A stretch of DNA of 64,000 nucleotides from Paenibacillus glycinis (lineage in GTDB: Bacteria; Bacillota; Bacilli; Paenibacillales; Paenibacillaceae), in NCBI RefSeq assembly GCF_009909185.1, contig NZ_JAAAMV010000023.1, positions 124,001 to 188,000 on the forward strand, read 5' to 3'. Both the position numbers and the translations under genes were made by a program. Position 1 is the first letter of the stretch, and every line of letters starts with the position of its first letter. Positions 9,767-19,140 of the stretch are shown here, piece after piece. The notes beneath the pieces were generated by a model. It did not search any database. It saw nothing but the letters and a program-made list of their open reading frames with translations, and was not told the origin of the DNA.

Positions 9767-10777
9767 TCACTTCACGAACAGCTCCATGTAAACCGCGGTC
9801 AGGAACACGTTCAGGATCGCCACCGGCAGCAGGACCTTCCAGCCGAGCCCCATGAGCTGGTCGATGCGAATCCGCGGCAGGGTCGCCCTGATCCAGAACA
9901 GGAAGAAGACGATCGACGTGAATTTAAGCAGGAACCAGATGATGCCCGGCACCCAATCGAGGAACGGGAACGGCGCATGCCAGCCGCCCAGGAAGAGCAC
10001 CGTCGTCAGCGCCGCGATGGCGTAGACGTACACGTACTCCGTCAGCATGAAGAACGCGAACCGGAAGCCGCTGTACTCGACGTGATAACCGGCGACCAGC
10101 TCCGATTCCGCTTCGGGCAGGTCGAACGGCGTCCGGTTGAGCTCCGACACCGCCGCGATGATGAAGACGACGAACCCGATGATCTGCGGCAGAAAGTTCC
10201 ACTGCCAGAACCAGTCGCCCTGCTGGTCCGCGATCGAGCGCAGGTTCAGCGAGCCCGACAGCATGACGACGCCGACGACGGAGATGACGAGCGGCACCTC
10301 GTAGCTGATCATTTGCGCGGCGGAGCGCATGCCACCGAGAAGCGCGTACTTGTTATTGGACGACCAGCCGCCCAAGATGATCGCGATCGTCGAGATGCCG
10401 GACAGCGCCACGTAATAGAGCAGCCCGACATTGATATCGGCGAAATACAGCTTCTGCGTGTACGGAATGACCGCCAGCACCGCGAACGCCGGCACGTACG
10501 CCAGCGCCGGGGCCAGGATGAACAGCGCCCGGTCCGCCTTGCGCGGGATGGTGTCTTCCTTGATCAACAGCTTGGTGATATCGGCGACCGACTGCAGCAG
10601 CCCCCAAGGTCCGACCCGGTTCGGGCCGATCCGGTACTGCATCCAGCCGATGACCTTCCGCTCGAAGAAGATGGCGTACGTCACGAAGCCGAGCACGACC
10701 AGAAGCAGAATGACGCCCCACAGGAAGAACAGGAGCGCGTGGCCCCAGGTCAAGGTTTCGTCCAGCCAAGCTCCCAT
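9767..10777 (-). CDS. nuoH: NADH-quinone oxidoreductase subunit H
   Basis: 336 residues, eight or more membrane helices. NuoH (ND1) forms the quinone-access tunnel at the junction of the two complex I arms. The family signatures are present: FFERKVIGWMQYRIGPNRVGP near the N-terminus, and the acidic loop NRTPFDLPEAESELVAGYHVEYSG. ATG at 10777 shares a base with the nuoD TGA (TGATG). A 208-bp gap with the repeat array separates it from nuoI. Confidence 0.97.
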   Translation of the reverse strand: MGAWLDETLTWGHALLFFLWGVILLLVVLGFVTYAIFFERKVIGWMQYRIGPNRVGPWGLLQSVADITKLLIKEDTIPRKADRALFILAPALAYVPAFAVLAVIPYTQKLYFADINVGLLYYVALSGISTIAIILGGWSSNNKYALLGGMRSAAQMISYEVPLVISVVGVVMLSGSLNLRSIADQQGDWFWQWNFLPQIIGFVVFIIAAVSELNRTPFDLPEAESELVAGYHVEYSGFRFAFFMLTEYVYVYAIAALTTVLFLGGWHAPFPFLDWVPGIIWFLLKFTSIVFFLFWIRATLPRIRIDQLMGLGWKVLLPVAILNVFLTAVYMELFVK

Positions 10778-11877
10778 CAGCAGTCGACCTCCCCGACGAC
10801 AATATCGATGCCGCCCAGAATCGTAATGAGATTCGTCATCGTCTCGCCGACGAGCAGCTTCGGCAGGATCTGCAGGTTAACGAACGACGGACGGCGGAAT
10901 TTCAGGCGGTACGGCTCCGCTTTGCCTTTGGATACGATATGGCAGCCGATCTCGCCGCGCGGCGATTCGATGCCGACGTACAGCTCGCCCGCCGGCGGCC
11001 GGATGACGCGCGGCACCTTGCCCATCACGTCGCCGGGGCCGGGGAACTGCTCGACCGCCTGCTTCAGGATGCGCAGCGATTGGCGGACTTCCTCCAGCCG
11101 GATGTTGTACCGGTCGTAGCAGTCGCCGTTCCGGCCCAGCGGCACATCGAACTCGAATCGATCGTAGAGGCTGTACGGCTTGCTTTTGCGCAAGTCCCAA
11201 TCCACGCCCGTCGACCGCAGGTTGGCGCCTGACAAACCGAAGTTGATCGCCGTTTCCGCGTCGTAGCGGCCGACGCCCCGTATTCGGGCAAGGAAGATCT
11301 CGTTGCCGCTGACGAGGTTGTGGTATTCGTCGAGCTTGCCTTCCATGTACGGAATGAAATCGCGCACCTGCTCGATCCAGCCCGGAGGCGCATCCCACTT
11401 GACGCCGCCGACGCGCATGTAATTGTACGTCAGCCTGGCGCCGCACAGCTCGTTGAACAGGTTAATGATGATTTCCCGGTCGCGAAAGGCGAACAGGAAC
11501 GGGCTCATCGCCCCGATATCCAACAGGTACGTCCCCCACCAGACGAGATGACTCGCGACGCGCTGCAGTTCCATGACGATCAGCCGCATGAATTCCGCCC
11601 GCTCCGGCACCTCGAGCCCCATCATTTTCTCGACGGCGTGGCAGAGCACGTAATTCGTCGTCATCGCGGATACGTAATCCATCCGGTCGGTATAAGGAAT
11701 GATCTGCGTATAGTTCAGGTCTTCCGCGAGCTTCTCCGTCCCCCGGTGCAGGTAACCCATGACCGGCGTCGCTTCCGTGATCACTTCGCCGTCGAGCTTG
11801 ACGATGATGCGGAAAACGCCATGCGTGCTGGGATGCTGCGGGCCGACGTTAAGCAGCAGTTCTTCGGTTCGAATCAC
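10777..11877 (-). CDS. nuoD: NADH-quinone oxidoreductase subunit D (49 kDa)
   Basis: 366 residues, the hydrogenase-large-subunit-like protein that builds the quinone-binding pocket with NuoB. Recognisable segments are NVGPQHPSTHGVFR (with the His that faces quinone), YLHRGTEKLAE and the C-terminal IVVGEVD. The start is GTG at 11877, with GGAGGTG about 11 nt upstream. It lies 6 bp after nuoC. It is a separate gene, not fused to nuoC as in some bacteria. Confidence 0.97.
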   Translation of the reverse strand: MIRTEELLLNVGPQHPSTHGVFRIIVKLDGEVITEATPVMGYLHRGTEKLAEDLNYTQIIPYTDRMDYVSAMTTNYVLCHAVEKMMGLEVPERAEFMRLIVMELQRVASHLVWWGTYLLDIGAMSPFLFAFRDREIIINLFNELCGARLTYNYMRVGGVKWDAPPGWIEQVRDFIPYMEGKLDEYHNLVSGNEIFLARIRGVGRYDAETAINFGLSGANLRSTGVDWDLRKSKPYSLYDRFEFDVPLGRNGDCYDRYNIRLEEVRQSLRILKQAVEQFPGPGDVMGKVPRVIRPPAGELYVGIESPRGEIGCHIVSKGKAEPYRLKFRRPSFVNLQILPKLLVGETMTNLITILGGIDIVVGEVDC

Positions 11878-11883
11878 GGCTCA

Positions 11884-13130
11884 TCACACCTCCGGGTCCA
11901 GCGGTTCGTAATCTTTGCGCAGCGGATGCCCGACCCAACCGTCCGGCATCATGATGCGCCGCAGATCGGGATGGCCGGGAAAATCTACGCCGAGCAAATC
12001 GTAAATCTCGCGCTCGTTCCAGTTGGCCGTCTCCCAGACCGGCGCGACGGAGGGCACCGACGGCGCTTCGCGGTCCGCTTTCACCTTCACCGCGATTTCC
12101 TGCCCGGACTGCAGGGATACCAAGTGGTACACCACTTCCAGATGCGTCTCGTAATCGACGCCGGATACGTTGCGGAGATAGTTCATTTGAAGCGCCTGGT
12201 GCGACTTCAGCAGCTCGGCCGCGGCAATCAGCCGCTCGCCGCGTATAATCAAGGTCGGCCGGTGGCCGTCCAGTTCGTTTATGTATGATTCCTCGATGGC
12301 ATCCTCGGCTGCCTGCGTGCGGATCAGCTCCACCGCCAGATCAAGCTGCGGCTGCATCGGGGACGGCGGCTTCGGCTCGGCAGGGGCAGCGGCTTCGCCG
12401 TCCGCGGCCGCCTTCGCCGCGGCGCGGGCCGCGCGCGCTTCCGCGGCCGCCTTCAGCTTCGCTTCCTTCTCGGGATCGGCCGCGGACGCTTCGCCGCTTG
12501 ACGGCGCCTGGGCGGCGTCCGCCGATGCGGGTGCACCGCCCTCGGCCGCCGCTTTCGCCGCGGCACGGGCTGCGCGCGCTTCCGCGGCAGCTTTCAGCTT
12601 CGCTTCGCGCTCGGGGTCGACCGCCGCGGGCGCTTCGCCGCTTGGCGGCGCCTGGGCGGCATTCGCCGGATGCGCGGAAACATCGTCGCTCTGCCCGGCC
12701 GCGGCGTCGGAAGGAGACGCCTTCTCACCAGAGGCGGCTGCGGCCGGGGCATCCGTCGATGACGCCGGCGTTCCTTGAGCGGCGGACTTGTCTTCCGCTG
12801 CAGACGCAGCGCTTAATTTGGTATCGTCAGCCGCCGCAGGGGCGGCGGTTAAAGCGGAATCGTCACCCGCCGCAGGAGCAGCGGGCGATGCGGATTCATC
12901 GGCCGAAGCCGGGCCGCGCGATTCTTCCGATGAAGCCGCGCTTGCAGGAGAAGCGGCTGCATCAGCCGGCTTCGCATCCTCTTCGGACGGCATACCCGGC
13001 TCGTGCGCCGGAACGACATCGCCGTCGGGCTGCGCGGCTGCCGTTGCCTCGTCCGCATCCGGTCCATGGGTCGCGGATGCTTCCGATTCCGGCAGGCTGC
13101 CTTTCTCCGGTTCCTTTTCCTTCCCGTCGC

Positions 13131-13134
<4 letters not shown>
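11884..13134 (-). CDS. nuoC: NADH-quinone oxidoreductase subunit C (30 kDa) with long Ala-rich N-terminal extension
   Basis: 416 residues. Only the last 160 or so form the canonical 30-kDa complex I domain ([44 protein letters not shown]). The first 258 residues are an Ala/Ser/Pro/Glu-rich, probably disordered region that ends with two copies of a 47-residue unit containing [19 protein letters not shown], predicted to be helical. At DNA level the two copies are a 141-bp tandem duplication. The start ATG at 13134 overlaps the nuoB stop (ATGA). Confidence 0.93.
12400..12681 (-). repeat. 141-bp tandem duplication inside nuoC
   Basis: The segment at about 12400-12540 repeats at 12541-12681 with a 141-bp (47-codon) offset, seen at CGCTTCCGCGG (12436 and 12577) and TTCGCCGCGG (12413 and 12554). 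The copies differ mainly at third codon positions, so the duplication is not very recent. Confidence 0.85.
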
Positions 13135-13633
<499 letters not shown>

Positions 13634-13649
<16 letters not shown>

Positions 13650-14005
13650 TTCAGCACCTTCTTCTTCCAGGCGTAGAGTAATCCGATCAGCAGAAGTCCC
13701 GTAAAGATCGCCATCTCGGCAAGCACAAAAAGGCCGAGCTGCTTATACGCAACGGCCCACGGATATAGGAAAACGGTTTCGACATCAAAGACGACAAACA
13801 TAAGCGCGAACAAGTAGTAGCGCACGTTGAAGCGAACCTGCCCCTCCCCTACGGGCTCGTTCCCGCTCTCGTACGTGGTTTTCTTCTCGTCGTTCGGCTT
13901 GTTGGGCCGAAGCAGCCGGCCGACGGTCAGCGCGACCACGGGAAGCAGAATGCCGATAACAATGAAGATCGCTACAATAACGTAATTGTTGATGTACTTC
14001 TCCAC
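13634..14005 (-). CDS. nuoA: NADH-quinone oxidoreductase subunit A
   Basis: About 123 residues with three membrane helices, first gene of the nuo operon. The conserved acidic loop [24 protein letters not shown] and the [15 protein letters not shown] helix identify NuoA. The start is set at GTG 14005 because GGAGG lies 8 nt upstream (14012-14018). ATG at 14020 would include the SD in the gene and has no SD of its own. The N-terminus is then [15 protein letters not shown], typical of the family. Confidence 0.93.
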
Positions 14006-14078
14006 AACTTTCGCCTCCATGGTTAGGGATCTACAGGGCGCAAATACGTGCAGCGAACTTGGACAAAATTCCCTCACA

Positions 14079-14107
14079 ATTATAACAAAACCTGCCACTT
14101 GCGTCTA
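14079..14107 (-). promoter_or_regulatory. nuo operon promoter
   Basis: On the minus strand, TAGACG (14102-14107), a 17-bp spacer, and an extended -10 TGTTATAAT (TATAAT at 14079-14084), about 75 bp upstream of the nuoA GTG. The rest of 14006-14249 shows no gene. Confidence 0.7.
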
Positions 14108-14249
14108 TGACGGAGTTGGATGCGCTTCCTTGCTCCAATGCTCAGTTATGCCCATTCCCGCCCTTCTTGAAAACCGCCGCCGTTTGAAATCTATATGCTC
14201 GTTCGCCCCGAAAAAGTTATGACGATTTAGCCAACGATCTGCCAGACGC

Positions 14250-14287
14250 AAAAAAGCTCCCCCTTCGACGGTACGAAGGAAGAGCTT
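14250..14287 (-). terminator. Terminator of the iron-permease operon
   Basis: On the minus strand AAGCTCTTCCTTCG pairs (with G-U pairs) with CGAAGGGGGAGCTT, followed by six T residues. It lies 20 bp after the efeU stop. Confidence 0.85.
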
Positions 14288-14307
14288 GCCGGCATGCAAT
14301 ACGCGGT

Positions 14308-15342
14308 TTATACGGCCGTCGGAGCGCCTTTGCGAACCTGTTGTTCGTCATCGGCGCTCGCGGGAGTCGCCGCAGGCTTTGCGATAAGGGCGGATGCCTG
14401 CGGCATGCTCGGATCGGCGTGCGCGTCGTCCTCCCTCGCTTTCGCCGCGGCGAGGCCGGCGACCTTCTTCTGCCTCGCGATCAGGACGAAGACGAACACG
14501 TAGTAGAGCCAGTAGCAGACGAATTCCTCGAGCGACGGATCTTCCGAGTAGCCGAGGAACGCTTTGAAGAACACGCCTGCCTGCCCATGGAAAACCGGAT
14601 GATGCCCGGTGTCCCGGATATAATTCGCTTCGTCGATCGGATGCTCGGGCAGCAGCCAGGTCAAATCGTACATGGCCGCGACCTGCCCGCCCGGCGTCTT
14701 GTAGACGCTGCCGATGACGCGCAGATCCTGCATGACGCCGACCGCCTGGACCAAGAGGCCCGCGGCGATCATGATCAGGAACACGCTCGTCACCTTGAAG
14801 AACGTGCCGATCTGGATTTTCTTGCTGCCCTTGAAAACGACCACGCCGAGCGCCGCCGCCGCGAGCAGGCCCGCGAGCGCCCCCCAGCTTTGCAGCACTT
14901 TGGAGATGTCGCCGGAAGAGATGGCCGCGAAGAAGAATACCGTCTCCACGCCCTCGCGCAAGGTGACGAGGAACGAATGCACGATCATGTTGATCGCGCC
15001 GCCGGCGGTCAGTATGAGCGCCACCTTGCTCTGCAGCTTGCTTCGCATCTCGCGGTTCTGCTTGCTCATGAACAGGATCATATGCGTCAGCAGGCCCGCC
15101 GAAACGATCAAGATGCCGATCCGCAAATAATCCTTGCTGCCCATGGTCGCGTAGCCGTCGAGCACGTTCTGGAACAGCATCGCGACGCCGAGACTCGCGG
15201 CGACCGCGAGCGCGACGCCGAGCCAGACGTATTTGTTCCAGCGGGATTGCCCGATCCGGTTCAAATACGAAATGATGATGCCGACGATCAATATCGCTTC
15301 GAACGCCTCGCGAAACGTGATGAGAAACGCCTGCAGGTTCAT
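14308..15342 (-). CDS. efeU: FTR1-family high-affinity iron permease
   Basis: 344 residues, about seven membrane helices. FTR1/EfeU proteins import iron through a pair of REXXE motifs. Both are present: REAFE at residues 11-15 and REGVE at 129-133. The C-terminal 50 residues are hydrophilic and Ala-rich, and probably cytoplasmic. It is 58 bp downstream of a secreted, membrane-anchored partner on the same strand, and a terminator follows. No peroxidase (EfeB) is next to it. The Fur box upstream of the partner gene predicts induction under iron limitation. Confidence 0.93.
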   Translation of the reverse strand: MNLQAFLITFREAFEAILIVGIIISYLNRIGQSRWNKYVWLGVALAVAASLGVAMLFQNVLDGYATMGSKDYLRIGILIVSAGLLTHMILFMSKQNREMRSKLQSKVALILTAGGAINMIVHSFLVTLREGVETVFFFAAISSGDISKVLQSWGALAGLLAAAALGVVVFKGSKKIQIGTFFKVTSVFLIMIAAGLLVQAVGVMQDLRVIGSVYKTPGGQVAAMYDLTWLLPEHPIDEANYIRDTGHHPVFHGQAGVFFKAFLGYSEDPSLEEFVCYWLYYVFVFVLIARQKKVAGLAAAKAREDDAHADPSMPQASALIAKPAATPASADDEQQVRKGAPTAV

Positions 15343-15400
15343 GGTGAACGCTCACTCCTTACTTTATCCTTGTTCGTTTGCTTCGCCGCGGGAGGAGCGG

Positions 15401-16198
15401 CTACAGCAGGCCTTTGCGGCGCGCCCAGAAGACGGCTCCGCCGCCGATGACGACGATGCCCGCGATCACGCCGACGGTGATCGCGGGGTTCGTTTTATTT
15501 TCCCGCTCCATCGCCGCATGCTCCTTCGTGCCGTCGATGGTATCGGGCTCGGCGGCCTGGACGGCCGCATCCGGATCCTTCGCGCCTCCGGCCGCTTCGC
15601 CGGGCGCGTACGGAAAGAGCGGCTTCAACGCGCCGTACACTTGGTTCACGGCGGTTTGGAGCGCCTGCCCGTCGGCCTCCTTCTTGCCTACGCCGAACAA
15701 ACCGGGGTTGCCGATCGCCTCCAGCGCGGCGTCGAAATCGGCGGACAAGCCGTCCAGCTCCGACTTGGACAGCTTCGCTTCCGCATAAGGCACGAGCGCC
15801 TCGTATGTCGCGCGGGCTTTCGCCAGCAACAGCTTCGCCTGCGTATAATCGGTTATGCTCTGAATCGCGTTATCGAACCGTCGGTCCAAATTCATGATCA
15901 GTATGGCTTTATAATTGGCTATCGTAACGTCCGCGTCGCGGGATCGGAAGTTCGCGTCCAAGGTCGCGGCGACTTCTTCGCCGAAGTGGGAAGCAATCTC
16001 CTCCCGCCTTTCCTTGTGGGCGGCTTCCGCGCCGGTCCAATCGGCCGGCGTCTTGCCCAGGTCGGAGACGACGAGCTTGAACGTTTCGGCCACATCCTCG
16101 GTATTGGCATCGCCGTAGGAATAAGCCCAGGCGCCCGCGGGCGCCAAAGCGAGGAAAAGCGCAATGAACAGCATTGCGGTCTTCACCATCATGCGCAT
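15401..16198 (-). CDS. Secreted, C-terminally membrane-anchored partner of the FTR1 permease
   Basis: 265 residues. A clear signal peptide (MVKTAMLFIALFLALAPAGAWA) is followed by an alpha-helical, acidic extracellular domain (about residues 26-190), a Pro/Ala/Asp-rich linker, and a C-terminal helix (AITVGVIAGIVVIGGGAVFWA) with a positive stop-transfer (RRKG). The domain sits where other Gram-positives have the extracellular N-terminal part of FTR1 or EfeO. I see no canonical EfeO motif, so the iron-delivery role is inferred from operon position and Fur control. SD AAGGTGA is about 8 nt upstream of the ATG. Confidence 0.8.
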   Translation of the reverse strand: MRMMVKTAMLFIALFLALAPAGAWAYSYGDANTEDVAETFKLVVSDLGKTPADWTGAEAAHKERREEIASHFGEEVAATLDANFRSRDADVTIANYKAILIMNLDRRFDNAIQSITDYTQAKLLLAKARATYEALVPYAEAKLSKSELDGLSADFDAALEAIGNPGLFGVGKKEADGQALQTAVNQVYGALKPLFPYAPGEAAGGAKDPDAAVQAAEPDTIDGTKEHAAMERENKTNPAITVGVIAGIVVIGGGAVFWARRKGLL

Positions 16199-16270
16199 GG
16201 CTGCAATTCACCTTTTTCTGGTCGTCTTTGCCATTCAAACAGGCGCACGGCAACGGTCCGCCCGCTAACA

Positions 16271-16299
16271 ACGATAATCATTTTCATTTAGCGTGTCAA
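16271..16299 (-). promoter_or_regulatory. Fur-repressed promoter of the iron-uptake operon
   Basis: On the minus strand a perfect -35 TTGACA (16294-16299), 17-bp spacer and -10 TATCGT (16271-16276), 73 bp upstream of the start. A Fur box (16272-16286) covers the -10 and part of the spacer. Confidence 0.82.
16272..16286. promoter_or_regulatory. Fur box
   Basis: CGATAATCATTTTCA matches the 7-1-7 Bacillus Fur consensus TGATAATNATTATCA at 12 of 14 specified positions. Its place over the -10 predicts direct blocking of RNA polymerase by Fe-Fur. Confidence 0.85.
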
Positions 16300-16373
16300 C
16301 AGGTTTATTATACGCTCCCCGCCGGTCGAAAAGTGTGAACAACCGGTGTACATTCCCGCGATTGGGCGGCCGC

Positions 16374-18173
16374 TCAGTGCTCGCCGACCCATTCGTACAA
16401 CGCGATATGTCCATAGACCGGATCGAATAACGGATCGCTGTCATAGGCCGCTATCGGCTTCACCTGGCCTGCCAACGACCCGACCTGCGCTTCGAACCCC
16501 TTCAGGACGTGGTCGGTCAGCAGGATCGTCGCTCCCGGGTCCGCCTGCACGTCCGCGATAAAATAATCGTATGTCTCGATTCGACGGTTCGACACCGGCA
16601 CATGCAGGTAATCGAGGACGCGCGTCTCCTCGTAGGTGTAGACGACGAAGCGGTTGTCCGGGTGCGCCGCCGCCAGCTCGCGCAGCCCTTGCCCAAGTTG
16701 GTAGACGGCCGGCGGCTCGTCCGCCTGCCGCGCGACGAGCGCGCCGCCCCGCGCGGCTTGGAGCGCGACCACGCCGGCGGCGATGAGCGCGCCGGCGGTT
16801 CGCAGCGCGCGGCGGATGCGCTCGCCGCGCGGCGGGGCTTCGCCGGCGCCGGGGTCTGCCGGCGCGGGCGGCCGCTGCGGCGCAGCGGCGTCATCGCCGG
16901 GCGCGGCCGGCGATTGGGGCGCGGCGGGCCGCGCCGATGGCGCTGCCGCGCAGAGCAGCGCAAGCAGCAGCCACATCACGCCGATGAGTGGCGTGATGTG
17001 GCGCGGCTTGTCGATGTTCTGCGCCAGCAGCGCCCAGGCGCCGTAGGCGCCCGCGAGCGCGGCGAGCGCGCCCGGCAGGCCCGAGCGGCGAAGCCATGCC
17101 GCCGCCCGGGGCGCCAAGCGGGCGCCGGCGCTCGCGCTGTCGCGGGGCGGGCGCGGCCGCGCCCCCGCGGAAAGCACGGCGGCGAGCAATAGCGCCGCCG
17201 CCGCGGCGAACAGCGCGGTGGACCGGGCGAACATCCCGGTCCAGAGCACGTTGTCGCCCGCGAAGCGCAGCAGGCGCGCCGCGAAGGAAAGCTCGTCACC
17301 GGCGGAAGCCACGCCGCCGCCCCACTCGCTGAAGTGGCCTTCCGTGAAGGCGACGGCCAGCTGTAGGAATCCTCGCACGCCGCCTTCGCTAAGCGCCAAT
17401 CCGGCCACCCATAGCAGCTGGCACCCGGCCGCGATCGCCGCGAAGATGACCAGTTTCGGCCATAGCCGCCTCCGCTCCCCCCGCCAGTCCGCCCAAGCCG
17501 CGGCCAACAGCCAACAGGCGCCGAGTCCGAAGGGAGCGAACGACAGGCGCACGCCCATCAACAGGCCGAATACGAACAACGCCGCCGTCATCCGCCCCCA
17601 TGTCCTGCGCTCCATCGCCCGCCGCCAGCACCACAGGTACCACCACAGCACGGCGATGCCCGCCGCCTCCGACATCGGACGGACGGTCTGCAGCCAGAGA
17701 TATGGCGACGTCAAGATCAGCAGCACGACGAGCAGCGACCATGCAGGCGTCAGACGCCGCCGCGCCAGCCGCCATATCGGATAGACGGACGCGGCGCCGA
17801 GAACGATATTCAACGATTCGTAGGCGCGGGCGGGATCGCCGACGAACCGACGCAATGCCATCGCCCCCATCACGAAATACGGATAGCCCGGGAAATGCGG
17901 CTGCATCGCGAGCAGATCGAACCGGTCCAAGGCCAATACGAAATCCGCCTCGTCCCAGCTCGCGACGAAAGGACTGCGCTGCGTCCAACTGTATGCCGCC
18001 CAGAGCAGCGCGACAAGCACGGCGATTATCGGAGCAGCCTTGTTCAGCCGCGACGCCCCTTTCCGTCTAAGGGATTCGCCGCTTCCCGATGGATGGCCGG
18101 GATTGCTCGGAGGCGCAGCGGGTATCCCGGTGTCGATCGCCTGATCCATCTTGTCATCCCCGCGCAGCGTCAC
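16374..18173 (-). CDS. GT-C type membrane glycosyltransferase (PMT/ArnT-like)
   Basis: 599 residues with about a dozen hydrophobic helices. The acidic motif SWDEADF (Asp74-Glu75) in the first extracellular loop and the PHFPGYPYF segment fit GT39/GT83-type enzymes that take sugars from polyprenyl-phosphate donors. An Ala/Pro-rich, disordered cytoplasmic loop (about 400-440) interrupts the second half, and a soluble C-terminal domain follows. GTG at 18173 has GGGAGG 5 nt upstream; ATG at 18149 (MDQAIDTG) with GGGGAT is an alternative. Last gene of a four-gene operon with GT2, a phosphatase-fold enzyme and a flippase-like protein. Acceptor unknown. Confidence 0.85.
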   Translation of the reverse strand: MTLRGDDKMDQAIDTGIPAAPPSNPGHPSGSGESLRRKGASRLNKAAPIIAVLVALLWAAYSWTQRSPFVASWDEADFVLALDRFDLLAMQPHFPGYPYFVMGAMALRRFVGDPARAYESLNIVLGAASVYPIWRLARRRLTPAWSLLVVLLILTSPYLWLQTVRPMSEAAGIAVLWWYLWCWRRAMERRTWGRMTAALFVFGLLMGVRLSFAPFGLGACWLLAAAWADWRGERRRLWPKLVIFAAIAAGCQLLWVAGLALSEGGVRGFLQLAVAFTEGHFSEWGGGVASAGDELSFAARLLRFAGDNVLWTGMFARSTALFAAAAALLLAAVLSAGARPRPPRDSASAGARLAPRAAAWLRRSGLPGALAALAGAYGAWALLAQNIDKPRHITPLIGVMWLLLALLCAAAPSARPAAPQSPAAPGDDAAAPQRPPAPADPGAGEAPPRGERIRRALRTAGALIAAGVVALQAARGGALVARQADEPPAVYQLGQGLRELAAAHPDNRFVVYTYEETRVLDYLHVPVSNRRIETYDYFIADVQADPGATILLTDHVLKGFEAQVGSLAGQVKPIAAYDSDPLFDPVYGHIALYEWVGEH

Positions 18174-18299
18174 CGCCCCCTCCCTCGTTTACTCATAGCA
18201 CTCGCGTACGCTTAGCAATAACCACGCATAATTTCTCACGGTACAGCGCGATCCACGCTCAAACGGGTTTGTGTGCCAGCGTCCAATCTAGCGCCCTCG

Positions 18300-19100
18300 T
18301 CATCCGTACCGCTGTTCGCGTTCTACCTTTGCCGTCAGTCCCCGCCCCGCCGTCGGCGCGCCTGCAGGAGGCAGCGTCTCGCGAGCGGCGCTTCCGCGTC
18401 TGACCGCCGGTCGTCGCATCTCCCGCCAGATCGCCGGCAGCACGTGACCGAGGTAGTTGCGGAATTTGATAAAGGATTGGCCGTGCACCCGAACCCGGTA
18501 CGTGATCGGCACTTCTTCCATCGCGAAGCCCTGGCGCACCAGATTGAGCGTCAGCACCTGCGCGTAATTGTAATCATGAATGATGTCCGCGTGCTCCATC
18601 GCCTCGCGCGAGAAGCCGCGCATGCCCGACTGCCCGTCCCAGATCATGCGCCGCAGCAGCACGGCTTGGAGTATCGTAAAGCAAATATTCCCTACGCGGC
18701 GGTGCAGCCTCATGCCGCGAATGGTCCCTTTAAACCGCGATCCCATCGTATATTCGGCCCTGCCTTCGCGAATCGGCGCGATGACGTTCGGAATTTCCTC
18801 GGGCGGGTACTCATTGTCGGCATCGATCATCAGCCCGATATCGGCGCCCAGCCGGAGGCAGCCCGCAAGCCCTTCGCGGACCGCGGCGCCCAAGCCGCGG
18901 TTCGCGGCAAACGATACGACGTGGTCGGCGCCCGCCCGCCGCGCTTCCGCAACCGTGCCGTCCGCGGAGCCGTCGTCGACGACCAGCACCTCGACGGTCC
19001 AATCGCGCCCCATTTCCCGGGGAATACGCGCAATGACAGGCCCGATATTGCCTTCCTCGTTATGAGCGGGCAGAAAAACGACCAGTTTTCTCTTCTTCAT
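18300..19100 (-). CDS. Family 2 glycosyltransferase, polyprenyl-phosphate sugar synthase type
   Basis: 266 residues from ATG 19100. The GT-A nucleotide-binding pattern is clear: FLPAHNEEGNIG, LVVDDGSADGTV, the DADNEYPPEEIP metal site and GSRFKGT. There is no strong C-terminal membrane helix, so it resembles the soluble dolichyl-phosphate-mannose synthase (DPM1) group. ATG 19100 (MKKRKLVVF) is preferred; an in-frame TTG at 19148 overlaps the upstream stop but adds 16 hydrophilic residues without support. Likely product: a polyprenyl-phosphate-linked sugar for the GT-C enzyme encoded next. Confidence 0.88.
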   Translation of the reverse strand: MKKRKLVVFLPAHNEEGNIGPVIARIPREMGRDWTVEVLVVDDGSADGTVAEARRAGADHVVSFAANRGLGAAVREGLAGCLRLGADIGLMIDADNEYPPEEIPNVIAPIREGRAEYTMGSRFKGTIRGMRLHRRVGNICFTILQAVLLRRMIWDGQSGMRGFSREAMEHADIIHDYNYAQVLTLNLVRQGFAMEEVPITYRVRVHGQSFIKFRNYLGHVLPAIWREMRRPAVRRGSAARETLPPAGAPTAGRGLTAKVEREQRYG

Positions 19101-19140
19101 GCTGTTCCACTTCTTTCTGGCGGAGTCCTCGGAATCCCTG

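Noticed and set aside
14105-14299. 64-codon minus-strand ORF after efeU
   Set aside because: It overlaps the efeU terminator, has no SD and no recognisable features.
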